A stretch of DNA of 64,000 bases from Symbiodinium natans (Eukaryota > Sar > Dinophyceae > Suessiales > Symbiodiniaceae), in the NCBI GenBank assembly GCA_905221605.1, contig CAJNDS010000264.1:55974-119973 (forward strand), read 5' to 3'. Shown in pieces: positions 57,542 to 64,000 of this stretch (positions are counted from its first letter, which is position 1; every line of letters begins with the position of its first letter). A program made the position numbers and the translations under genes. The notes under the pieces are model-generated. The model saw nothing but the letters and a program-made list of their open reading frames with translations. It made no database searches and was not told the origin of the DNA.

Positions 57542-57904
57542 TTAATCCATCATATTTAAATTATTCTTTAAAATAGTTACATCTTTGTCTATCCTTTCAA
57601 CATCCTCCTCCACTTTTTCTAACCTCTCTTCTGGGGTAGGCTTTCTGGATCCCCATCCGGTGGTAACCGTATCAACACCTTCATTGTCTTGCGCGTTAGT
57701 TTTAAATATTTCATTTTCATCGGGGGTAACACCTCTGCCACCAACTTTCCAAGAACTCCTATCTTCAATGATTGTTTTGCCTTCGGTGTTTATCTTAGTT
57801 TCTTTGTGAAAAGTCTTCTTTCTACATTTGCAGGGCAAACAATTCAAACCATCTGTGTTTAGGTGGAAGCCACCTTCGTTAGTTTCTTGATGATTGTCAC
57901 TCAT
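57542..57904 (-). CDS. Hypothetical PLV protein with C-terminal coiled coil
   Basis: 120 residues. CLPCKCRKK near residue 25 is Cys-rich; the middle is polar; residues about 88-118 (EERLEKVEEDVERIDKDV) form a clear heptad pattern. Its ATG overlaps the stop of the upstream small gene (TAATG), suggesting linked translation. The family is unknown. Confidence 0.65.
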   Translation of the reverse strand: MSDNHQETNEGGFHLNTDGLNCLPCKCRKKTFHKETKINTEGKTIIEDRSSWKVGGRGVTPDENEIFKTNAQDNEGVDTVTTGWGSRKPTPEERLEKVEEDVERIDKDVTILKNNLNMMD

Positions 57905-58050
57905 TAATTCTTCTTAGATTTTTTTAAATACTCAAGAACTGCCTTAAGCAATTCTAAAGAAGCGGTGCAACACCTTTTAAGCTTGGTGTCTTGTATTACA
58001 ATCTTCTCAATTTCCTCAATCTCCTCTATCGTTTCTAAATACTTATCCAT
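57904..58050 (-). CDS. 48-residue PLV protein overlapping its neighbour
   Basis: ATG 58050 to TAA 57904-57906. It starts MDKYLETIEEIEEIEKIV: short, highly charged and helical, with CC in the middle and a Lys-rich end. Its TAA shares one base with the ATG of the next gene (TAATG). It is divergent from the packaging ATPase gene, whose start is 32 bases away. The family is unknown. Confidence 0.55.
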   Translation of the reverse strand: MDKYLETIEEIEEIEKIVIQDTKLKRCCTASLELLKAVLEYLKKSKKN

Positions 58051-58082
58051 TATATTAAAAGATATTTTTCTCTTATTAGTTA

Positions 58083-58844
58083 ATGAGCGCAGAAATACCC
58101 AAAGTGGAACCGATAGACATACCCGAATATAAATATAAAAACAGCAAGTTTGACATGATGCCTAAGCTACCCGCTCGGATGTTATGCGTGGCTTCTTCAA
58201 CAGGTGGTAAAACAGTATTGATACAGAACTTAATATTAAAAATTTACAGAGGATCCTTTGAGAGAATATACATATTCTCGCCCAGTGTTCATGTGGATGA
58301 CACATGGTCGGCAGTAAAGAAATACATAAGGGATGTAATGAAGGTGGATGCCGAAAAAGAACAGCTTTATTATGAGGAATACGATCCGGTGGCGCTAAAG
58401 AAGATCATAGACACCCAACATAGAGTAATTGATTTTCAGAAGAAGAATAAACAAAAAGATCTGTTTAGCATTCTGTTAGTGGTGGATGATTTCGCCGACG
58501 ACCCCAAATTTGTAAGATACTCAAGCTTGTTACACGGATTATTTACGAGAGGTCGCCATAATGCCATCTCGTGCATTCTATCCACGCAGAAGTATAATGT
58601 ATTGGCCCCGATCATTAGATTAAATGCATCTGCTTTGTTTATTTTTAGACTGAAGAATATGAACGAAGTCAATGCATTTTTAGAAGAGAATTCCGCATTG
58701 GTGGATAAAAGCACGTTATACGAAATGTATCAGAAAGCCGTGAATTTTGCTCCTTACTCGTTCTTCTACATAAACACCAACGCTAAAGATGTTAGTAATA
58801 TGTTCTTCATTAACTTTGAACAACGCTTTGAGATAGGTGATTAA
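58083..58844 (+). CDS. Genome-packaging ATPase, FtsK/HerA (A32-like)
   Basis: 253 residues. It would pump viral DNA into the preformed capsid using ATP. Walker A is ASSTGGKT (37-44), in the shortened form usual for A32-like ATPases. Walker B is ILLVVDD (130-136). RGRHNAISCILSTQ (156-169) is the conserved region with the sensor Gln. The length suits PLV and virophage ATPases (about 220-270). It is one of only two plus-strand genes seen in the element; the leader AAAAGATATTTTTCTCTTAT before its ATG is T-rich. Confidence 0.92.
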   Translation: MSAEIPKVEPIDIPEYKYKNSKFDMMPKLPARMLCVASSTGGKTVLIQNLILKIYRGSFERIYIFSPSVHVDDTWSAVKKYIRDVMKVDAEKEQLYYEEYDPVALKKIIDTQHRVIDFQKKNKQKDLFSILLVVDDFADDPKFVRYSSLLHGLFTRGRHNAISCILSTQKYNVLAPIIRLNASALFIFRLKNMNEVNAFLEENSALVDKSTLYEMYQKAVNFAPYSFFYINTNAKDVSNMFFINFEQRFEIGD

Positions 58845-58854
58845 ATATTATTAA

Positions 58855-59064
58855 TTAAATCAACGAGTAACTGCACAAGTTTATAGCAGGTAGTTTATAA
58901 TATATTTTATCGCTTTTTGTTTCTTCTAACTTTTCAACTCTTTCAATAACATCTTTCAAAGTATTAAATAACAACATATCTGTTCTTGTTTTTTCATTAA
59001 TGTCTAACTCTTTTATTTGTTTCATATTTTCAGTAGCAGAAGATCTAGAAGATGTAGAACCCAT
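58855..59064 (-). CDS. Small PLV protein with N-myristoylation-type start
   Basis: 69 residues beginning MGSTSSRSS, which matches the N-myristoylation signal (Gly2, Ser/Thr at position 6). A heptad-like helix follows (LLFNTLKDVIERVEKLEE). It lies between the ATPase and the fibre gene. A lipid-anchored virion or membrane-contact protein is possible; this is inferred from the start only. Confidence 0.6.
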   Translation of the reverse strand: MGSTSSRSSATENMKQIKELDINEKTRTDMLLFNTLKDVIERVEKLEETKSDKIYYKLPAINLCSYSLI

Positions 59065-59088
59065 ATAACGAAATTTAGATAAATATTT

Positions 59089-61386
59089 TTAATCGCTATC
59101 ATTTTTCATCTTCTTTTTCAACTTCGTTAATTCGCCTTTCAAAGACGTTATTTCTTTTTGCATTTCTTGCACAGCTCCCCACAAGATAACTGTCATTTTA
59201 TTGTATGCTAAGAGTTTCATACCATCATCATTATAAAAGATTACGTTATCCCATTCAGGGGGCAGTTTAGCATTTTTCACATCGTCGGCTATAAATCCTA
59301 GATTGCTCTTTTTGTCTTCGTCCTTGGCAAAATTAAAGGTTTTCGGTTTAATGTATTTAACTACACTATAACAGTCTTTGGTATTCACTTCTTTAATATT
59401 CTCTTTTAGTTTAAAATCCGATGTTTCAATCAAGGCGGTGCAGGTTAGAGTTCCTCCAATATCTGCGTTATTTGTTGTAGTAAAGAAACCGTAAACATCA
59501 ACGCCTGTATTTGTGGCATCTAATCTTGATAAATTGTTATTGCTTAATCTAATAAATCCATCAGTATCTGGATTATTTATTAATACTCGTTGCGACCCTG
59601 ATACATCAGTGTGTGTTATCTCCAAATTACCTAATAAATTCACCTTTCCGTCTGTCAACTGAATTTCTGGTGTGCTACTTTCCAAGCCTATTGTTAAATT
59701 CATTTCTCCCGCCGTGTCTCCATTTCTGATATATAACTTATATTGAGTGTCTAAAACTTCTTTTAATTCGCTACTATTTTGAAACATAAAGCGCCCCCAA
59801 CTAATAACATCTGCCTCACCAACGATATTACCAATACTATTAAATGTTTGATTATTTGTAACTGCTCTATTAATAGTAATTCCGTTAGTGTCGTTTAGTT
59901 GTAATGCTATTGTTCCTGTTGTAGGGTCGGTTGCTCTATTTGATTGTAATGAAAAATTAATTTCGTTAGTTGATATTACGTTTAATGAATTATTAACGTC
60001 CGCTCTTTGAAATATTCTACCGGAATTATTAATATAAATATCACTATTAAATGTTGTTATATTTTGAAATGATGATGTGCCACCAAAATTAGCATTGCCT
60101 CCCGATACATTTAACTTATTTGATCCTTGGATTACTCCAATACCTAAACTTAAACAATAAACACCATTACCATTTGCTGTATTCAATAAAAGTAAAGAAG
60201 AACTGTCATTACTCGTGTTATATGCATTAATATTAAATGAATTAAATCTTATATAACCTTGAGCATTCTTTACCGTTAAAACATTACTGGCGTCTGTTGT
60301 ATTCTTATAAAGTGTAAGTCCTGAATTATTGGAAATATTAGAAGTGTCGTTTTCATAATTTACAGTGTCTTTAAAATATGTTTGTTTAAATAAGGTTGTC
60401 CCTCCTGTTGCATTATTACATTCTATATAAGTATTAGCGTCCGTATCTGTGGATGCTCCTAACATTAATCTCATTGCCTCTTGGTCTGTTCTCAAATCCA
60501 TTGATATATTTGATTTAGTAGCGTTATTATATCTTTCTATACTTGTATTAGCGTCTGTTAATTCAATACTACCACCGATATTAATATTATTAGTTAGACT
60601 AATTCCGTCTGCTGTTAAATTAGACAATGATAAATCATTAGTAATGTTAACATTTCCCGACGGGTTTAATTCTAAATCTACAACACTGTCATCAGATGTA
60701 GCATTTGACACAATTTTATTTCCTTGTAAAGTTATATAATTAGTAGCGTTTTTAAACACACTTACTACTTTATCTCCTCCTCCTGTTTGATTACTAAATA
60801 ATAATCCCGTAGTCGGTGATATATTTATTGTTTCATTATTCAATGTTAAGCCCGTGTGAATAATAGTTGGGGCGCTACAATCAATAACTGGGTTTGTTTT
60901 AAAGCGGTCAGTAAAATCACTTAACGGAACTCTTAACGCTAGTAGATTATCAATTTCTGTATCGGTATAACCACTGCCACCACCAGCACCTGCTATTAAT
61001 GTATCTACCTCGCCCTTATTATAAAAATTGGTAGCTAATAATGTGTTATTTTGATAATTAGTAGATAAATTTGTGTCTATCTGCGTTGATGTATAATAGT
61101 TAGTAAATGTTGTGTCAATCTCCGTTTTATTGTAAAAATTGGTTGCTAGAACCGTGTTAGTTTGGTAATTATTAGTTAAGTCATCATTAATAGCATTAAT
61201 ATTATTGAAATTCTGTAGCTGTTTTGTATTTAAAACTGCTATGGCATCGGTGTTTGCTGTTACTTCTGTTGTGTTGTTTATGTCGCTGAGTTCTGTTTTT
61301 GTTGCATATAGGTTTGTCAAATCTGTTCCACTTACAACGATGTTGTCTGCTGTTAATGTGTTTGTATTATTCAATGTCAAAGGCAT
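59089..61386 (-). CDS. Fibre protein with C-terminal S74 intramolecular chaperone
   Basis: 765 residues. The N-terminal 165 residues contain repeats of the type ATNFYNKTEIDT and NYYTSTQIDTNLS, seen in trimeric viral fibres, then GAGGGSGYTDTEID. The middle is a long Asn/Thr/Ser-rich beta-repeat region. The C-terminus is a peptidase S74 domain: SDFKLKENI at 656-664 carries the Ser-Lys pair used for self-cleavage in endosialidase and T5-type fibres, followed by NLGFIADDV and a final coiled coil (QEMQKEITSLKGELTKLK). The S74 part folds the trimer and is then cut off. Likely role: host attachment. The gene ends 25 bases from the myristoylated small protein and starts 53 bases from the capsid gene. 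Confidence 0.88.
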   Translation of the reverse strand: MPLTLNNTNTLTADNIVVSGTDLTNLYATKTELSDINNTTEVTANTDAIAVLNTKQLQNFNNINAINDDLTNNYQTNTVLATNFYNKTEIDTTFTNYYTSTQIDTNLSTNYQNNTLLATNFYNKGEVDTLIAGAGGGSGYTDTEIDNLLALRVPLSDFTDRFKTNPVIDCSAPTIIHTGLTLNNETINISPTTGLLFSNQTGGGDKVVSVFKNATNYITLQGNKIVSNATSDDSVVDLELNPSGNVNITNDLSLSNLTADGISLTNNINIGGSIELTDANTSIERYNNATKSNISMDLRTDQEAMRLMLGASTDTDANTYIECNNATGGTTLFKQTYFKDTVNYENDTSNISNNSGLTLYKNTTDASNVLTVKNAQGYIRFNSFNINAYNTSNDSSSLLLLNTANGNGVYCLSLGIGVIQGSNKLNVSGGNANFGGTSSFQNITTFNSDIYINNSGRIFQRADVNNSLNVISTNEINFSLQSNRATDPTTGTIALQLNDTNGITINRAVTNNQTFNSIGNIVGEADVISWGRFMFQNSSELKEVLDTQYKLYIRNGDTAGEMNLTIGLESSTPEIQLTDGKVNLLGNLEITHTDVSGSQRVLINNPDTDGFIRLSNNNLSRLDATNTGVDVYGFFTTTNNADIGGTLTCTALIETSDFKLKENIKEVNTKDCYSVVKYIKPKTFNFAKDEDKKSNLGFIADDVKNAKLPPEWDNVIFYNDDGMKLLAYNKMTVILWGAVQEMQKEITSLKGELTKLKKKMKNDSD

Positions 61387-61438
61387 TAGTTAATATTAAT
61401 AAAAAAGATAATTATTTTATTAATATTATTTCATGTGT

Positions 61439-62881
61439 TTAATCATAAACTTTCAAACCGAGGTCTTTTATCTCAAGTATTTGCTCTGATAGTAATGTTA
61501 TATAAACATTTTCAGGCATATCAGCAGAATTAATTGAAGCATTAGCAGGTTTACAAATCAGCAACATATTTTGCCCAGCACGTGTGTTAATTCCTGACCA
61601 ACTGCTGTCTTGAACGCGCTCGAATGAAAAAGCAAAGACAAATTGACGGTCTCTATATTGTTTAAAATCTATTGATAAACTATGTTGATGAAACATTGGT
61701 AAGTTTAATGCCTTTCGTAAATGATAAAAGCACTCAGTAATTGAAGCGCAAGGGTATTCGGGGTAAAGCTTAGAACCTAATTGAATTTGAAATTGTAAAT
61801 CAAAGTCGGCATCATATATTCCTTCAATTGATTCAACCGAGGCCTGTTGTGGATGATAGAAACGGCAGAACTCTTTATCGCAATATTCAAACCCTGTGCT
61901 TGGGTCTCCACTCTTGTAAAATGTTATGAATGCCGCAACGAGCTTTGAAACAGAACGAATTACTTGAACGCTAAAATTGTCTTTTCCTGATAGTGTTTGT
62001 GATTGAGTAATATACGTAGTGTAGGTAATCGGTAGTCCTTTACCTTCTAAAAGATGCTTAACATATTCATTATTTAAGTTATTATCAAGGGTACAAACAT
62101 CACAAACAACCCGAGCATTATTTATTTCCCATTGAATACTCGTATTTCTGTATCTTGCGTTTTGTTGCCCTGCACCTGCGGGGTCAACATTATTAACAAA
62201 ACGATTGCCTAGCGCGGTGTTTGCTGTGTCATCTCTATAATCAATGATACAATCGGTAGCATTCATTACTAATTCTAATTCAATAGTGAGATTACCCATA
62301 TATTTTAACGGTAAATACTTAAATTGTGAGAAGAGACCACAAAGAGGTTTAAAACAGACTGTCATTTTGTCCTTGAAGCCTGGACAATTATAACCATTAA
62401 CTTCATATTTTAATTCAGGATTTACCCCGTCGGCGTATAATGTTTTGACTTCATCATCATATCTATATCCGAAGGACTCATTCGATTCGTCTTTTCGTGC
62501 TCCTACTGACATCATTTTAGAGAACATATGATGAACTCGGTTGTAACTGTCAAAATCTTCAACAACTTGATTACCAGCAATAATTCGCATTCGCCTGAAA
62601 AAAGAATCAGCAGGTGATAATGGCCGAAGTTTATTATCAAATTCACCAAGGTCTAAATTTTGTAATGTAAAGAAAATACGAACTGATTGAGGGTCTAACC
62701 AAGTATTATCTTCACCGTTTAATGAAAATTTCAATACGCGATTACCACTGTTTGACTTATAGATATTTGAACCAGACGGCCAAAAACTGACAGAACGGCG
62801 GTCAATAATATAACTTGCTCCTTTGTTCAATTTGAATGAGAGGTTGTCAATGAGAATATCCTCTGGACTGAATGTCTCCAT
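61439..62881 (-). CDS. MCP: PLV major capsid protein, double jelly-roll
   Basis: 480 residues. SVSFWPSGSNIYKSNSG, WLDPQSVRIFFTL, FFRRMRIIAGNQVVEDFD and YNRVHHMFSKMM near the N-terminus are the typical opening of PLV capsid proteins of the Phaeocystis/PgVV-like group. Length is in the normal range for double jelly-roll capsid proteins of this kind. It forms the trimeric hexons of the icosahedral shell. The gene is followed downstream by the fibre gene and preceded by a small Lys-rich protein; the ATG at 62881 is preceded by a TTTATATA element. Confidence 0.9.
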   Translation of the reverse strand: METFSPEDILIDNLSFKLNKGASYIIDRRSVSFWPSGSNIYKSNSGNRVLKFSLNGEDNTWLDPQSVRIFFTLQNLDLGEFDNKLRPLSPADSFFRRMRIIAGNQVVEDFDSYNRVHHMFSKMMSVGARKDESNESFGYRYDDEVKTLYADGVNPELKYEVNGYNCPGFKDKMTVCFKPLCGLFSQFKYLPLKYMGNLTIELELVMNATDCIIDYRDDTANTALGNRFVNNVDPAGAGQQNARYRNTSIQWEINNARVVCDVCTLDNNLNNEYVKHLLEGKGLPITYTTYITQSQTLSGKDNFSVQVIRSVSKLVAAFITFYKSGDPSTGFEYCDKEFCRFYHPQQASVESIEGIYDADFDLQFQIQLGSKLYPEYPCASITECFYHLRKALNLPMFHQHSLSIDFKQYRDRQFVFAFSFERVQDSSWSGINTRAGQNMLLICKPANASINSADMPENVYITLLSEQILEIKDLGLKVYD

Positions 62882-62915
62882 TATATAAACAAAAGTAGAA
62901 ATTTAATTTATACAA

Positions 62916-63113
62916 TTAATCAAATAAATTAAACTTAAACTTAATATTTTCTTGTTTCTTGGTTTTATTCTTAACTTTTAATTCATTCACGGCACCGTTG
63001 CCTTCATTTTGCTCTATTAGTTTCCTTACCTCTTCGTAAGCGCTTTGTTTAAACTTTTTATCTTTCGGTTTCTTCTCCATTTGTTCGTATGTTGTGGCTT
63101 TGTAAGAGAACAT
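62916..63113 (-). CDS. Small Lys-rich PLV protein
   Basis: 65 residues, strongly basic (KKPKDKKFKQS, KVKNKTKKQENIKFKF), between the capsid and lipase-like genes. It could be a DNA-condensing or minor virion protein; no family recognised. The ATG follows an (AAT)n leader. Confidence 0.6.
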   Translation of the reverse strand: MFSYKATTYEQMEKKPKDKKFKQSAYEEVRKLIEQNEGNGAVNELKVKNKTKKQENIKFKFNLFD

Positions 63114-63132
63114 TATTATTATTATTGAGATG

Positions 63133-63774
63133 TTAATTAAATTGTTCCATAAATTCTTCCTGCGTTATGGGTTCATTTCCGGGTTTATTATGAACATTAG
63201 CAATGTCAGCATAACTGTGATTATCAAGTGGGTTTAATGTTCCTCTATTTAATGTTAAACTGCCTTTATCAAACATACTAACAACATCGCCCGTCTTTCT
63301 TATTCTTAGATTTGTTCCGGTATCTTCTGGTGACTGACCTGACACAAAAGGAGAACCATAACTTCTACTTCTAAATATATTGTTATAATCATTATTTATT
63401 TGTTGTCCCACAGCCGAACCCAATGAGTGACTAATGACGTCGGTAATTCCTGTAAGTTTCTTACCGTCAACCTCTATAGTTCCATCTTTAATAAACTTAT
63501 CTACATCTTTGTATCTTTTGGTGTGTCTCGTTTGATAAAGCGGTAATTTTGGATCATCATAAACATCTCTCCCGCTTTTAGTTCCTGCTATGTATAAGAT
63601 ACTACCATTTTGATAAATTCCATCGGGGTTTTCGTATGCTCTCTTTAAACCTTGCGTATCAGTGAGAAAAGACCAATTTCCCGCTAATTCTTCACTTACT
63701 TCATTGTGAATGTTGCTTCTCGTTTTGGGCGCTTCGTATGGTTCAAAATCATCTCTCCGTTTGTGTTTAAACAT
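63133..63774 (-). CDS. Lipase-like (class 3 type) PLV protein
   Basis: 213 residues. ITDVISHSLGSAVGQQ holds a nucleophile-elbow motif S-H-S117-L-G. D163 (KTGDVVSMFD) and H186 (NPLDNHSYADI) follow at suitable spacing, and YIAGTKS near residue 61 resembles the oxyanion strand of class 3 lipases. Class 3 lipases cleave acylglycerols or phospholipids. In small dsDNA viruses of this group a virion lipase could breach the endosomal or plasma membrane during entry, as PLA2 domains do elsewhere; that role is inferred. No signal peptide. The gene is divergent from the minor capsid gene across a 92-base AT-rich region. Confidence 0.7.
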   Translation of the reverse strand: MFKHKRRDDFEPYEAPKTRSNIHNEVSEELAGNWSFLTDTQGLKRAYENPDGIYQNGSILYIAGTKSGRDVYDDPKLPLYQTRHTKRYKDVDKFIKDGTIEVDGKKLTGITDVISHSLGSAVGQQINNDYNNIFRSRSYGSPFVSGQSPEDTGTNLRIRKTGDVVSMFDKGSLTLNRGTLNPLDNHSYADIANVHNKPGNEPITQEEFMEQFN

Positions 63775-63866
63775 TATTAAAATAGATTATAAAATTATTT
63801 TTGTTAAATTATCAAAGATAATTTAATAAATTCTTTTAAAATTTAAAAATTTGTCATTTAATAATA
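63775..63866. promoter_or_regulatory. Divergent promoter region of lipase-like and minor capsid genes
   Basis: 92 bases, almost only A and T, between two start codons pointing apart. It contains TATAAAATTA and two ATTTAA-type motifs; both starts are preceded by AATAATG-type leaders. No conserved late-promoter motif could be fixed by eye. Confidence 0.5.
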
Positions 63867-64000
63867 ATGCTCAAGTTCAAGAAGGTTTATATTGACAGCT
63901 ATTATAAAGTAAGTGGCACTTCATCAAATTTTACAATAGATCTACCTGAAACGGTGCAATTGGAAGAGAATATGCTATGTCAAATACATGAGGTGAGCAT
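63867..64000 (+). CDS. PLV minor capsid (penton-like) protein, N-terminus only
   Basis: 44 codons from ATG 63867 to the window edge. VYIDSYYKVSGTSSNFTIDL and LCQIHEVS match the opening of PLV minor capsid proteins, which form the pentons at the vertices of the capsid. The rest is outside the window. The gene is transcribed away from the lipase-like gene. Confidence 0.75.
   Translation, partial: MLKFKKVYIDSYYKVSGTSSNFTIDLPETVQLEENMLCQIHEVS

Larger units (their letters stand above)
56345..64000. mobile_element. Polinton-like virus (PLV) element, left part
   Basis: From about 56345 the GC content falls abruptly, telomere-type repeats stop and genes become intron-less and tightly packed. The gene set (packaging ATPase, double-jelly-roll capsid protein, minor capsid protein, fibre with S74 domain, lipase-like protein) is that of PLVs, small dsDNA viruses of algae and protists related to virophages and Polintons. 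The element continues past the window edge, so integrase, polymerase and the right terminus cannot be seen. It may be an integrated copy or, less likely, a contig join. Confidence 0.85.

Overview
The window looks like nuclear DNA of a dinoflagellate, or a close alveolate relative, with a different, AT-rich viral-type element entering at the right end. The evidence for the host is: telomere-type TTTAGGG/CCCTAAA arrays scattered everywhere; every credible host gene but one weak exon on the minus strand (unidirectional gene order); tiny exons with GC and possibly GA donors beside GT; and membrane and nuclease protein families I associate with dinoflagellate genomes. The species cannot be named from the sequence.

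Layout. 1-6.1 kb: minus-strand, partly decayed genes. They include a PD-(D/E)XK nuclease-fold protein cut by the window edge, an F-box/SPRY-like/zinc-finger protein and Cys-rich fragments. 6.3-11.3 kb: tandem repeats of about 165-230 bp and a basic, low-complexity zinc-finger protein whose 3' end was pulled into a tandem array. 11.9-13.4 kb: an inverted repeat, a 100-N scaffold gap and an AT-rich satellite, so the linkage of left and right parts depends on scaffolding. 13.6-56.3 kb: short unique islands between TTTAGGG-type arrays. Many islands are exons. The clearest gene is VPS29 (retromer metallophosphoesterase-fold subunit), rebuilt here from 11 exons over 11.2 kb. Upstream on the same strand lie a small helical-protein gene (48.3-51.6 kb) and a multi-pass membrane protein gene (52.9-55.8 kb). 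Downstream is a series of coiled-coil-like exons (14.0-31.6 kb). A 3.2-kb segmental duplication (32.4-35.6 and 37.4-40.6 kb) carries two copies of a two-exon polytopic membrane protein gene, one of them nested in the last VPS29 intron.

56.35-64.0 kb: base composition drops sharply and a polinton-like virus (PLV) module begins. It has a packaging ATPase, a double-jelly-roll major capsid protein, a fibre with an S74 intramolecular chaperone, a lipase-like Ser-Asp-His protein, small accessory proteins and the start of a minor capsid (penton-like) protein cut by the window edge. No polymerase or integrase is visible; they would lie beyond 64 kb if present.

The most unusual signals are: (1) introns that on the coding strand tend to begin with TTTAGGG-type and end with CCCTAAA-type arrays, giving self-complementary arms next to the splice sites; (2) telomere-type arrays present in one copy of a duplicated segment and absent from the other, so individual insertions can be read off; (3) the PLV entering host DNA just beyond a TIR-bounded repeat.
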